Of a DNA stretch of 64,000 nucleotides, positions 18,429-27,520 are shown one piece after another; the stretch's first letter is position 1, and each line of letters starts with the position of its first letter. The DNA lies in NCBI GenBank assembly GCA_013298595.1, contig JAAFIG010000006.1:96503-160502 (forward strand), read 5' to 3'. The DNA comes from Deinococcales bacterium (GTDB taxonomy: Bacteria; Deinococcota; Deinococci; Deinococcales; JAAFIG01). The notes beneath the pieces are model-generated. The model searched no databases, was not told where the DNA came from, and worked only from the letters and a program-made list of their open reading frames with translations. The position numbers were made by a program, and so were the translations under genes.

Positions 18429-19148
18429 ATGAACTCGAGGCTTTCGGTATTGCGTGGTTTGCATTTGGCTCATACTTTTTTGACAACATTACCGTTTCCT
18501 CATGTCGGTGAAGTTCGGGATGGGGAGTTTCGGTATGCCAGTGGTTTTTACCCAGCAGTGGGTTGGACACTTGGTATTTTATTGTGTTTAACGCATTGGT
18601 TGGTCTCGGGTTTGCCCAGCACAGTTGGCGCAGCGTTATTATTGGCTGTTTGGCTTGGTTTAACGGGAATGCTGCATTTTGATGGTTTAGTGGATTGTGG
18701 TGATGCGTTACTGGCAGCTAAGCCCCCCGAGAAACGACTCGAGATTCTTTCGGATGTTCATATGGGTGCGTTTGGTTTAGCAGTTGGTGCCGTGCATATT
18801 TTACTGAAATGGAGCGCAATCTCGAGTTTAACCGTGTGGTTACCGTTGCTACTGGCACCAGTGTTAGCTCGAGCGGCACTTCTAATTCCGATGAATGTTT
18901 TTCCGAGTGCTCGAGCCGAAAGCTTAGGGGCAAAATCTCGAGAAGGCAATTGGAGTGTTGGTTTTCTGATTGCCTTACCCGCTGTTTTGCTTGCCCCACA
19001 ACTCGCCTTAGTTGCAGTACTGACCGCGCTTGGCGTAGCTTGGTTTGCCTCGAGCCGCTTAAACGGTGGTATTAGCGGTGATGTGTACGGTGCAATTGTA
19101 GAAATTTGTGAGGTCGCAATTATTATTGCTGCTTTAACTCGGGGTTAA
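18429..19148 (+). CDS. cobS: Adenosylcobinamide-GDP ribazoletransferase CobS
   Basis: This integral membrane enzyme joins adenosylcobinamide-GDP to alpha-ribazole in the last stage of B12 assembly. The 239 residues include the metal-binding signature HFDGLVDCGDAL near residue 83, RLEILSDVHMGAFG near 103, and the C-terminal GGISGDVYGA. The last is a variant of the usual GGxTGDxxGA. The remainder forms several membrane helices. No other cobalamin gene lies in the window. The organism needs adenosylcobalamin for the class II ribonucleotide reductase at 32748. Confidence 0.93.
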   Translation: MNSRLSVLRGLHLAHTFLTTLPFPHVGEVRDGEFRYASGFYPAVGWTLGILLCLTHWLVSGLPSTVGAALLLAVWLGLTGMLHFDGLVDCGDALLAAKPPEKRLEILSDVHMGAFGLAVGAVHILLKWSAISSLTVWLPLLLAPVLARAALLIPMNVFPSARAESLGAKSREGNWSVGFLIALPAVLLAPQLALVAVLTALGVAWFASSRLNGGISGDVYGAIVEICEVAIIIAALTRG

Positions 19149-19149
19149 A

Positions 19150-19431
19150 TCAATTGGTTCGGGTACTCGAACCACTAATCCGAACACCTTTTTGTTCAAT
19201 CACACCAAATTCGGCTTCGTAACGCTGAATATTCTCGGCGAGTGCTTGCAAAACAGCTTTGGCATGTTGCGGGCTGGTCATCAGCCTCGAGACGACCAAA
19301 GCAGGTTGGCTTGGTACTGTGAAAACAAAATCTAAAATAAATTCGTGTGGTGTGTGCGAAATCAAGGCAAAATTGGTGTATTTACCCTGGGCAATTTCTG
19401 GGGTGATCTCGAGGTGCAAATCTTCATTCAT
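19150..19431 (-). CDS. DUF3467 protein
   Basis: This 93-residue protein matches the DUF3467 family: the segments GKYTNFALISHTPHEFILDF and LVVSRLMTSPQHAKAVLQAL are diagnostic. The function is unknown and the fold is probably a small beta-rich protein. It is transcribed toward cobS, with only one base between the stop codons. Confidence 0.8.
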   Translation of the reverse strand: MNEDLHLEITPEIAQGKYTNFALISHTPHEFILDFVFTVPSQPALVVSRLMTSPQHAKAVLQALAENIQRYEAEFGVIEQKGVRISGSSTRTN

Positions 19432-19543
19432 GTATATAGTCTACTCGAGGCAAAGTTGAGTTCCAAATAATGCTTTGGGTTGATGCTCAAATGTCAATAC
19501 TTTATACCGATGCAAGACATCCTTAAACTGCTAAACTATTTTT

Positions 19544-20152
19544 ATGGCAACAATTCACGTTCCAACAACCACTCGTCAGGCTTTTGCTGGTTGGTTACTC
19601 GGCGTTTTTGGTTGGAAAGCCATTCTCGAGCCACCAAAAGACAAAAAATACGTTTTAGTTGGCTATGCCCATACCAGCAACTTAGATTTCTTTCCAGCCA
19701 TCGCTTGGATTTGGGCAACAGGTTTACGCGCCAGTTGGGTTGGTAAAGCCCAATTATTTAAAGGCTTAATGAAACCAATCATGACTTGGTTAGGTGGTAT
19801 TCCTGTAGACCGCGACAAAAGCCGTAACTTTGTACAAAAAGTCGCAGATTTATTTGCTGCTCGAGACGAATTATTCTTAATTATTGCCGCCGAAGGAACC
19901 CGCTCGAGAGCTGAGTACTGGAAAACAGGTTTTTATTACATTGCCTTAGAAGCCAAAGTACCACTAGCACTGGCTTATATAGACTGGAAACGCAGAGAAG
20001 TTGGCATTGGAGCGTATTTTACACCCACTGGTAATTTAGAAGCCGATTTTGCAGCCATTAAAGGTTTTTTTGAACCCGTTGTTGGACGCGACCCCAATAA
20101 ACAAAGCCCAATTCGGTTAAAGCCAAAAGACAGCATCGAAGAGGGGAAGTAA
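19544..20152 (+). CDS. Acyltransferase of the PlsC/LPLAT superfamily
   Basis: This 202-residue protein has the acyltransferase catalytic box HTSNLDF (His-x4-Asp) near residue 43. The glycerol-phosphate-binding block is shifted to AAEGTRSR near residue 115, where the family has EGTR. The middle segment GGIPVDRDKS is also typical. It resembles the short 1-acylglycerol-3-phosphate acyltransferase-like proteins, which are probably membrane-associated through the N-terminal helix. The acyl acceptor is not predictable. The upstream gap has TTGATG and TTATAC hexamers in promoter-like spacing. A small stem (GGCAAG/CTTGCC, 20157-20173) follows the stop. Confidence 0.82.
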   Translation: MATIHVPTTTRQAFAGWLLGVFGWKAILEPPKDKKYVLVGYAHTSNLDFFPAIAWIWATGLRASWVGKAQLFKGLMKPIMTWLGGIPVDRDKSRNFVQKVADLFAARDELFLIIAAEGTRSRAEYWKTGFYYIALEAKVPLALAYIDWKRREVGIGAYFTPTGNLEADFAAIKGFFEPVVGRDPNKQSPIRLKPKDSIEEGK

Positions 20153-20290
20153 ACAAGGCAAGCCTGTCTTGCCCAACAACACTTACCTGACAGGCATAGT
20201 CACCCAACCCTACCATTTTGCCTTCATCTTACCTCCTTTGCCTTTTGCTCCCTTAATTTCCCTCATGACCGACGGTTATACTTCGCGCCA

Positions 20291-21049
20291 ATGCTCCCGA
20301 GTGCTTTAGCTGCTGCGATTTTATTTAGTGTTTCCGACCCGTCAAGTGATGCTTTAGGGGATGGTGCTTATACATTACCTGCCGCTAAACGTGATGCTTC
20401 ACAATTGGATATCCGCACCTTTAGTGCTTTGGACAACAACGGCAAACTCGAGTTTCAATTTTCAATGGGTCGGGTACAAAACCTAGATAAAGCCCCAAAT
20501 GGTTTCTCAAATGCTGTCATTGATGTTTTTATTGGCACAGGACGTGGAGGCAACACCGATTTAGGCAATAGTGGTTTTGTCACTCGAGCTAACAGCGGTT
20601 GGTATTACTGGATTCGGGCTACACCGTGGGGAGTGACTCTAAAACGTGATAAAAATGCTGATCTGGTCAATTTACCAAGCTCGAGAACCGCTAAAGCCAA
20701 CGCCGATGCTGCCAATATTTTTATTCAAACTGATATTCCTGTTGGGGCATACACCTATTACGCAATGTCGAGTTTGTACGATAGTTTAACACCAACAGGC
20801 ATTGCCCAACCACAAGCCGAGCCTTCGCCACTTAAACTATTATCACCACTCGAGAATGCACCCAGTGCTTTAGATATTGTCTTCGAGAATCGGCAAATTC
20901 TGCTTTGGTCTAATCGTGAAGTGCCACCACTCAACGAACCACAACTTGGTACAAACCCGTTGTTATTCACAGGTATTGTTGGTGCGGCACTGGTGTTAAT
21001 CACCACCATTTGGGGATTATTTAATTTTTCAAAACGCGATACGTTTTAA
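20291..21049 (+). CDS. Surface/secreted protein with glucodextranase C-like (DOMON-type) domain
   Basis: This 252-residue protein begins with a short hydrophobic segment that may be a signal peptide. It continues with SDPSSDALGDGAYTLPA and the block DIRTFSALDNNGKLEFQFSMG, characteristic of the glucodextranase C-terminal carbohydrate-binding-like domain. A single hydrophobic helix near residues 222-243 followed by Lys/Arg anchors the C-terminus in the membrane. Family members are cell-surface sugar- or haem-binding modules; the ligand is unknown. The start is the only suitable ATG, but its ribosome-binding site is poor, so the N-terminus may be misassigned. Confidence 0.68.
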   Translation: MLPSALAAAILFSVSDPSSDALGDGAYTLPAAKRDASQLDIRTFSALDNNGKLEFQFSMGRVQNLDKAPNGFSNAVIDVFIGTGRGGNTDLGNSGFVTRANSGWYYWIRATPWGVTLKRDKNADLVNLPSSRTAKANADAANIFIQTDIPVGAYTYYAMSSLYDSLTPTGIAQPQAEPSPLKLLSPLENAPSALDIVFENRQILLWSNREVPPLNEPQLGTNPLLFTGIVGAALVLITTIWGLFNFSKRDTF

Positions 21050-21092
21050 AAACCCGAATGATTGGGCAACATCAGGTCTGCTTTGCTGATAC

Positions 21093-22049
21093 TTATTTTG
21101 TTAAAGTCTGTAAATTCTCGAGAATCCGAGGAGCAGCTGGTTGAGCAGCTGGCACAAATTGCAAACCTGTTAATTGCTCGTAAGCGGCAATATAACGCGC
21201 TGCTACTTGGGCAACAAATTCGGCTGGCATGATGGGTGGTGTGCCATCGCCGTTATAACCTTGTTCGGCAAACCATAAACGCAAAAATTCCTTATCAAAA
21301 CTGGTTGGAGACGACGGGTTTGCTTGATATGAATCCAGCGTCCAATAACGGCTCGAGTCTGGTGTATGAACCTCATCTATCAGCACTAACTCACCATCAA
21401 TTGTGCCAAATTCGTACTTGGTATCCACCAGCACCAAACCAGCTTTTTGGGCAACAGCTTGTCCTCGAGCAAACAATGCTAAAGCTGCTTGTTCAACTTG
21501 CGCCCACAATGCAGCACCAACTAAACCCTGTTCGAGAATTTCGGTTTTGGTGATCGCATGGTCATGACCACCTGCTTCGGCTTTAGTGGTTGGTGTAATA
21601 ATTGCTTGTGGCAAACGATCATTTTTTTGTAAACCATCAGGTAAAACCACACCATACGCATCTCGAGTACCACTTTGATACATCGTCCACAAACTGGTTT
21701 TGGTCACACCTGTAATAAACCCACGCACCACCACTTCAACAGGTAAAGGCTTAGCCTCCTTAGCAATGGTCACATTGGCATCAGGCACGGATAAAACATG
21801 ATTAGGCACGATGTCTGTTGTTTGTGCAAACCACCAAGCTGACAATTGATTAAGCACCTGCCCCTTAAACGGAATCACACCTAGCACCACATCAAAAGCA
21901 CTGACCCGATCTGTGGTCACAAGCAACCTCGAGCGATTAGGTAATGCCACCATTTCACGTACCTTGCCACTGGTTTGTGCACCAAAAGTTGTTAAATCAA
22001 GACTCGAGAGAGCCGTTGGAATGGCGTTGAGAAGGTCGGTATGCGTCAT
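21093..22049 (-). CDS. purC: Phosphoribosylaminoimidazole-succinocarboxamide synthase PurC
   Basis: This enzyme ligates aspartate to CAIR in purine biosynthesis. At 318 residues it is the long form, like fungal ADE1. Family segments present are SGKVREM near the N-terminus, VVVRGFITG, TPTTKAEAGGHD, DTKYEFG and IDEVHTPDSSRYW. It is a single gene, convergent with the DOMON-type gene and separated from fdhD by a dispersed palindrome. Confidence 0.95.
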   Translation of the reverse strand: MTHTDLLNAIPTALSSLDLTTFGAQTSGKVREMVALPNRSRLLVTTDRVSAFDVVLGVIPFKGQVLNQLSAWWFAQTTDIVPNHVLSVPDANVTIAKEAKPLPVEVVVRGFITGVTKTSLWTMYQSGTRDAYGVVLPDGLQKNDRLPQAIITPTTKAEAGGHDHAITKTEILEQGLVGAALWAQVEQAALALFARGQAVAQKAGLVLVDTKYEFGTIDGELVLIDEVHTPDSSRYWTLDSYQANPSSPTSFDKEFLRLWFAEQGYNGDGTPPIMPAEFVAQVAARYIAAYEQLTGLQFVPAAQPAAPRILENLQTLTK

Positions 22050-22116
22050 CGGGCACAGGTTAGCAGAAAAGCAAGGGGAGTTTTAGCTTTTGGGCAAGGC
22101 TAGCCTGTATTGAGTC

Positions 22117-22146
22117 GTGCAGGGCGAGGCATGCCTCGCACCCTAC
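22117..22146. repeat. Dispersed GGCGAGGCATGCCTCGC palindrome
   Basis: A near-perfect palindrome centred on GCATGC with arms GCGAGG/CCTCGC lies between purC and fdhD, and its right edge overlaps the fdhD stop codon. It is closely related to 57011-57038 and more distantly to 5263-5290. An AAGGCTAGCCT segment at 22096-22106 just before it may be another half-copy. It may also serve as the transcript end for fdhD. Confidence 0.6.
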
Positions 22147-22973
22147 GGCTTTTCGTTCGCCGTTATTCTCTCAGCACTCGAGTAAACATTCATTCGTTGT
22201 CCTCGTAAAAAACCGACCAAAGTAAGTCCAAATTTCTGGGCAACTTCGACAGCTAAACTCGAGGGCGCAGAGACACTGGCAAGGATTGGTATTTGAGCTG
22301 CGATGGCTTTTTGGGCAATTTCAAAACCTGCTCTACCCGAGACAACCAACACCGTTTGCTCGAGGGGTTGAGCGTTGAGTAATGCCCAGCCGATTAACTT
22401 ATCCACAGCATTGTGTCGTCCGATGTCTTCGCGTAATGCAAGTAATACACCTTGGCTCGAGAAGAGAGCAGCTGCATGGTTTCCGCCCGTAAAGTCAAAT
22501 AATACTTGTTCTGCACGAAGTTTTTCGGGTAAATCATAAAGGGTTTGCGGGCTGATTTGCAGCGGATTCTCGAGGGGGCTACATCGCATATCTAGTGCTT
22601 CGAGGCTGGCTTTTCCACAAACACCACAAGCGCTTGTGGATAACGAAGTTCGGATAAAATTCGAGATTTCGACTTGGACATTGGCTTGTAATTTGATATT
22701 CACAATATTGAATCGTTGCTCGAGTTTATTGGTCACACAATACGAAATTTTTTGGATTTGCTCAGCATTGTCAATAATACCTTCGGCAAAGCACCAACCC
22801 GCTGCAAGTTCAAAATCATGTCCAGGGGTTCGCATTGTGGTGGTTAAAGTATGGCGTTGTCTTGCAACCTCGAGCCGAAGCTCGAGGGGTTCTTCGAGCA
22901 CCACAGCATCTGTTCGCATGGTTTTGTTTGTACCATCGAAAATGGTGATTCGCGTTTTACGACTGCCTTTCAT
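22143..22973 (-). CDS. fdhD: Formate dehydrogenase accessory sulfurtransferase FdhD
   Basis: FdhD transfers sulfur from IscS to the molybdenum cofactor, which activates formate dehydrogenases. The 276-residue protein has the catalytic pair CGVC at Cys116/Cys119 and the nucleotide-binding block GRHNAVDKLIGWALL. Its start overlaps the stop of the molybdopterin oxidoreductase gene by four bases, so enzyme and activator are coupled. This is the main reason to think the upstream enzyme carries a sulfurated bis-MGD cofactor. Confidence 0.95.
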   Translation of the reverse strand: MKGSRKTRITIFDGTNKTMRTDAVVLEEPLELRLEVARQRHTLTTTMRTPGHDFELAAGWCFAEGIIDNAEQIQKISYCVTNKLEQRFNIVNIKLQANVQVEISNFIRTSLSTSACGVCGKASLEALDMRCSPLENPLQISPQTLYDLPEKLRAEQVLFDFTGGNHAAALFSSQGVLLALREDIGRHNAVDKLIGWALLNAQPLEQTVLVVSGRAGFEIAQKAIAAQIPILASVSAPSSLAVEVAQKFGLTLVGFLRGQRMNVYSSAERITANEKP

Positions 22974-25198
22974 ATTTTTTCGATTCGCACCAAAGCATTG
23001 TAATCGGGAATATGGCTTTCACTCGAGCGCTTAGTTTTATCAAGTAATGGATTTCCTTCGGGAAAATGCACTTGCAGATTTTGTGGTTTGACATTGGCTA
23101 TGCAGACTCGAGCCAGCATCTCTCCAACGTTTGAAACCAGTCGAACTGCATCGCCGTGTTGTAAACCAAGCTGAGTAGCATCTGCCATATTGACGAGTAC
23201 AGCATCACGGGTTGCTCCATTGATACTGTCTTTTTGTTCGTGAATCATACTGTTAAATTGCTTACCACGCCGTGTGGACAAGCGAAAATACCCATTTGGC
23301 ACAGCGCTACTACTGGGGTTGACAATACTGAACTTACCTCTCGAGTCAGGTGTTTTAAAAATGCCACCCGCGCATAAATGCCGTCCAGCAATTTGGAATT
23401 GATCGCCTTGTTTCTCGAGGTGTTGAATACCATCATACATTGGTATGATAGTGGCAATTTCGGTGCGAATTGCAGCGGTACTGGGGAATGTTAACTGCTG
23501 GGTTAATTCTGGGCGAACTCGGCGAGCTAGATCCATAAAAACATCCAGCTCAGCTCGAGCTTCTGGGATGCGATGCCCTGTTATTTCTGGACTGAAAATC
23601 ACACGGCGTTCAGTGCTGGTTTCAGTCACACCACCAGCAATTTCGTAACGCGTACAAGCAGGTAAGACAATCACATTTTCGCCATCCACAAGCATTTGAC
23701 TGGATAACACCAAATCCATATGCACTCGCAATGGCACTTGCTCGAGTGCATTAGCAACAAATTCAGGATCGGGTAGCACCTCGAGGAAATTTCCACCAAC
23801 AGCAAACAGAACATCCAGTTCTTTTTGAGCGGCTGCATCGATCATTTCAGGTACAGTTAAACCTATTTCTCGAGACAAGCTAAACCCGTATTTTTGCTCG
23901 AGGGCCACGTAATTTTCTTCGGTTGGGGCTGCGCCGCTAGGTAGCATTGTGCTGTATGCACCCATTTCTGCGCCAGCCTGCACACCACTATGTCCACGAA
24001 TTGGCATCAGACCACAGTGGTCTCGTCCGACCCAACCTCGAGCTAAGCCCAAATTCACAATGGCTCGGACTGTATCTTCACCACAAAAATGCTGGGTAAC
24101 TCCCATACTCCAGACCAGCACCCCTGTTTTCGCGTTGCCAAGTTGTCGCGCTAAAGCCTGCATTTCGGCAGTACTCGAGCCGCTTTGCACCTCGAGTTCG
24201 GCATAACTAAGTTGCTCGAGATGGGTTTTAACAGTTTCAAAATTATTGGTATGAGCCGCAATAAATTCTTTATCCTCGAGATTTAATTCAAGCAAATGTT
24301 TGAGCACACCAGACAGGAAAGCCGCATCGCCACCTGTATTAACAAGGTAAAAATTATCCGTGATTTTTGTGCCAAACAATGCGCTTTCGGGTGCACTTGG
24401 CACCCAATACCGTTCCATGCCAGGTTCGCGGTAGGCATTGACACAAATTACTTTTGTCCCAGCCACTTTTGCATGATGTAAGTATTTGGTGGCAACAGGT
24501 TGGTTAGTAGCAACGTTACTGCCAATAAACACCACCACATCCGAACCAATCCAATCGGTGTAAGAACAGGTTGTGGCTGCCACACCCAACGTCTCTTTCA
24601 GTGCCACAGTACTCGGGCTATGACAAAGCCGCGCTGCATTATCAATACTGTTTGTGCCCATTGCCCGAACCGCTTTTTGCACTGCGTAATACCCTTCGTT
24701 GGTCATCCCTCGAGAGGTTAAGAAAAAACCCATGCGCTGTGCCGAACTACTCTGCACCTCAATGGCAATACTGTTAAGAGCATCATCCCAAGAAATTCTC
24801 GAGAAACCTTTTTCACCACGTTTGCGACGCATCGGAAAAGGTAATCTGCCAAGGTCGCGTAACTCGGCACTCGAGAGTGCTTGTAATGCACCAACATCCT
24901 CGAGCCATGCTGGTTCAAGGGCTGGCATGGTGTTTAAACGCAACAAACGCAATCGGATGTTACATAAATGCACACCATCTAAAGTCCAATCTTTTAAACC
25001 ACTGGTACCAAGGGCGCAACCATCACAGACACCTTCGGATAGCACTTTCCAAGCGTAACTTAAATTATCTCGAGATTCCCAAGCTGCTCGAAAGACCTCA
25101 AAGTAATTATTAGGGCGTTGTTGCCCAATACCAAATGGCACAGGACTCGCCCAGCGCTCTGGTTTCCATGTTAACGGATTAAATTCAGAGAGTTTCAT
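22970..25198 (-). CDS. Molybdopterin oxidoreductase, formate-dehydrogenase-like alpha subunit (YdeP family)
   Basis: This 742-residue protein is of the FdhF-like/YdeP type. Near residues 58-65 it has VCDGCALG in place of the usual N-terminal CxxCxxxC Fe-S motif. The Moco-binding blocks include GSNVATNQPVATKY, SMGVTQHFCGEDT and MPIRGHSGVQAGAEMG. The C-terminal MGD domain ends with NYNALV-type residues (DYNALVRIEK). E. coli YdeP is linked to acid resistance and its substrate is unsettled. No electron-transfer subunit is nearby. It sits between the S9 peptidase and fdhD with ATGA overlaps on both sides. Confidence 0.9.
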   Translation of the reverse strand: MKLSEFNPLTWKPERWASPVPFGIGQQRPNNYFEVFRAAWESRDNLSYAWKVLSEGVCDGCALGTSGLKDWTLDGVHLCNIRLRLLRLNTMPALEPAWLEDVGALQALSSAELRDLGRLPFPMRRKRGEKGFSRISWDDALNSIAIEVQSSSAQRMGFFLTSRGMTNEGYYAVQKAVRAMGTNSIDNAARLCHSPSTVALKETLGVAATTCSYTDWIGSDVVVFIGSNVATNQPVATKYLHHAKVAGTKVICVNAYREPGMERYWVPSAPESALFGTKITDNFYLVNTGGDAAFLSGVLKHLLELNLEDKEFIAAHTNNFETVKTHLEQLSYAELEVQSGSSTAEMQALARQLGNAKTGVLVWSMGVTQHFCGEDTVRAIVNLGLARGWVGRDHCGLMPIRGHSGVQAGAEMGAYSTMLPSGAAPTEENYVALEQKYGFSLSREIGLTVPEMIDAAAQKELDVLFAVGGNFLEVLPDPEFVANALEQVPLRVHMDLVLSSQMLVDGENVIVLPACTRYEIAGGVTETSTERRVIFSPEITGHRIPEARAELDVFMDLARRVRPELTQQLTFPSTAAIRTEIATIIPMYDGIQHLEKQGDQFQIAGRHLCAGGIFKTPDSRGKFSIVNPSSSAVPNGYFRLSTRRGKQFNSMIHEQKDSINGATRDAVLVNMADATQLGLQHGDAVRLVSNVGEMLARVCIANVKPQNLQVHFPEGNPLLDKTKRSSESHIPDYNALVRIEKI

Positions 25199-26973
25199 AC
25201 AACCTCGGGTTGCAGATGTTGCTCGAGAAACGCAGCAATTTTTGGGTACGCATCCAAGCGATTATGCAGCTTCGCTAAACCATGCCCTTCGTCGGCATAC
25301 ACCAAGAATTCCACTGGCACACCTTTGGCAATTAACGCATCACGCATTTGCTCAGCTTCAAATAACGGCACTCGAGGATCGTTAGCACCATGCACAATAA
25401 AAAGTGGTGCTCGCAATTTATTCAAATGCGTGATTGGGCTGATACTGGTCAAAAACTCGCGGTCATGCTCGAGGCTGCCATACTCCGATTCACGCAATGA
25501 CCGACGATACGCACTGGTACGCTCGAGGAAAGTTACAAAATTGCTAATACCCACAATATCCACACCTGCTGCGAATAATTCTGGGTATGTGGTCAGGCAA
25601 CTCAGCACCATAAACCCACCATAACTACCACCATAGACCGCGATTCGTTTGGCATCAGCGCTACCTTCAGCAACCAACCACTGCACCGCAGCGCGAATAT
25701 CTGCCACGCTATCCATACGTTTACGCACATCATCTAAAGCCATAAAGGTTTTGCCGTACCCTGTACTACCACGCACATTTGGGTATAACACCGCCATGCC
25801 TCGAGAAACCCAGTACTGAGCTAATGCCATAAAATCTGGACGGCTTTGCGATTCGGGACCACCATGAATACTGATAACCACTGGAACTTTGCCAGTTACA
25901 TTTTTGGGTTGATAATACCAACCTGAAATCTCGAGACCATCAAAACTCTGCCATTTAACAAGTTTGGGTTCAACCAACGAAGCCTGTGGTACAAGCCCTA
26001 AATCAGCCTGAGTCCAAGCAGTTAATGTACCATCTGTGGTTAGTATAAAAACGTTATACGCAGCCCTCGAGCCATTGGCAATCACCAAAAAAGTATTTGC
26101 CACTAAACTTGGCAACACTTGTGCAACACCAACAGGTACACCCTGCACCACTTGCACTTCACCTGTGATCTGATGCTTTAACTCGAGCACACTCAAACCC
26201 GCTTGATTGCTGCTAACACACAAGTAATCCCCACTAAAAGCAAAACTTTCTTCATCCCAAGCTCGATCAGATTGAAACTCGAGTACTCCTGACTCGAGAT
26301 CAATCCGAGCCAAGTTTGAGAATTCACGCTCGAGGTTACTGGAACACCAAACACAACTTCCATTGTTATGGAATTTTGCACCACTAAAAAAAGCTTTGCC
26401 TACGTGGGCTGTTAAAAGTTTAGTTTCACCAGACTCGAGGTTGACCAAGAGCAAATTATTATCATCATTACCATTGGCTTGGGCTACCAGTAAAAACTGT
26501 TCATGCCAATCTTGCACATAACAATACCCAGCCAAATCCGAGACTTTACGAATTTCTCGAGAAGCCAAATCCATGACATAAACATGAAAATCTGTATTGT
26601 TTTCTCGAGTGGCAGTAAACGCAATTTGCGTAGCGGCTGCATTCCAACAACCCCACACATGTTTCACTTCTGGGTTATTGGTTAAAGCTACAACTTCTTG
26701 CCCATCATCAGAAGAAAGAAAAAATTGTGTTTGTTCATTGCCACCCTCATCCATACCAAAAATGTATCGATTTCCAACAGGTGCGTACTGCACAAACATC
26801 ACACGATTTGGGTAGAAGGTACGTTGGGCAGCCCAACCTCGAGCCGCATCAGACGTAAAGACTTGATATGTGCCAGTAGGGTTGTACAAAAATGCCATCC
26901 GCTGCCCATCGGCACGCAATGAACCATCAATGACCCCACGAATATTTAAGTAATGCAAAAAATCCATACGCAT
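25195..26973 (-). CDS. S9-family prolyl oligopeptidase/acylaminoacyl-peptidase-like
   Basis: This 592-residue protein has an N-terminal beta-propeller of WD/TolB-like repeats and a C-terminal alpha/beta hydrolase. The catalytic triad can be placed at Ser450 (GGSYGG), Asp532 (NDPRVP) and His564 (GHGLAK). There is no signal peptide, so it is cytoplasmic. Such enzymes cleave short or N-acylated peptides. It is first in an operon with the molybdoenzyme and fdhD, with a four-base overlap; the functional connection is not clear. A second ATG two codons in is equally possible. Confidence 0.9.
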   Translation of the reverse strand: MRMDFLHYLNIRGVIDGSLRADGQRMAFLYNPTGTYQVFTSDAARGWAAQRTFYPNRVMFVQYAPVGNRYIFGMDEGGNEQTQFFLSSDDGQEVVALTNNPEVKHVWGCWNAAATQIAFTATRENNTDFHVYVMDLASREIRKVSDLAGYCYVQDWHEQFLLVAQANGNDDNNLLLVNLESGETKLLTAHVGKAFFSGAKFHNNGSCVWCSSNLEREFSNLARIDLESGVLEFQSDRAWDEESFAFSGDYLCVSSNQAGLSVLELKHQITGEVQVVQGVPVGVAQVLPSLVANTFLVIANGSRAAYNVFILTTDGTLTAWTQADLGLVPQASLVEPKLVKWQSFDGLEISGWYYQPKNVTGKVPVVISIHGGPESQSRPDFMALAQYWVSRGMAVLYPNVRGSTGYGKTFMALDDVRKRMDSVADIRAAVQWLVAEGSADAKRIAVYGGSYGGFMVLSCLTTYPELFAAGVDIVGISNFVTFLERTSAYRRSLRESEYGSLEHDREFLTSISPITHLNKLRAPLFIVHGANDPRVPLFEAEQMRDALIAKGVPVEFLVYADEGHGLAKLHNRLDAYPKIAAFLEQHLQPEVV

Positions 26974-27029
26974 AGTCTACCTGTTTACCAATACTCGAGC
27001 GATTACTCGTACAGAACAACCTTGATTCT

Positions 27030-27052
27030 TTGTGACGCTTCTTGTGACGCTT
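27030..27052 (+). promoter_or_regulatory. Two direct TTGTGACGCTT repeats
   Basis: TTGTGACGCTT occurs at 27030-27040 and again at 27042-27052, a 12-base period, just upstream of the lipoprotein gene. Each contains TGTGA, as in CRP/FNR half-sites, but in direct orientation. It could be an activator site or coincidence. Confidence 0.3.
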
Positions 27053-27089
27053 GGTCTTTAAAGTGAAACTCGAGGTTCAAAGGAGATTT

Positions 27090-27509
27090 ATGAAACACTG
27101 GTGGATCGGAATACTTGTTGGCATTACCTTGATTGGTTGTGGGAACACCACACCGCCTAGCCCAGTCGGAACTTGGACTGACTCTGCTGTGAACGGGAAT
27201 GGCATTTGTGTAAGTGGAAATCAGGCTCTGTTTCAGTTTATTTTTATCATTGCTGAACCTAGTAGTTCAGGGGCAATCTCGGCAACCCTCAGAGTAAAAC
27301 AGCAAGGTAATCAAGACACTGTGCTGGCTCTTTCTGGAACATTTAATGGTTCGAGCATGAGCATAACAGACCCGAATAATTCATTTTTACCTGTTGTCAA
27401 TGGTTCATTTGATTTTTCGCAAAAACGCTTTACAGGTACGCTCAGTGGAAAGTGCTACAGCAGTAGCAATACAATTGGAACATTTAACTTCACAGCTATT
27501 AAGCAATAA
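27090..27509 (+). CDS. Putative lipoprotein
   Basis: This 139-residue protein begins MKHW, has a hydrophobic stretch, and then the lipobox LIGC, with the lipidated Cys near residue 17. The rest is a Ser/Thr/Asn/Gly-rich beta-like domain ending in GTFNFTAIKQ. Two later Cys could form a disulfide. An in-frame start 13 codons earlier lacks a ribosome-binding site, whereas AAGGAG precedes 27090. I recognise no family. There is no CTCGAG inside the gene. It is followed 11 bases later by the first of two secreted paralogues, so they probably form an operon. Confidence 0.72.
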   Translation: MKHWWIGILVGITLIGCGNTTPPSPVGTWTDSAVNGNGICVSGNQALFQFIFIIAEPSSSGAISATLRVKQQGNQDTVLALSGTFNGSSMSITDPNNSFLPVVNGSFDFSQKRFTGTLSGKCYSSSNTIGTFNFTAIKQ

Positions 27510-27520
27510 AGGAGGCACTT

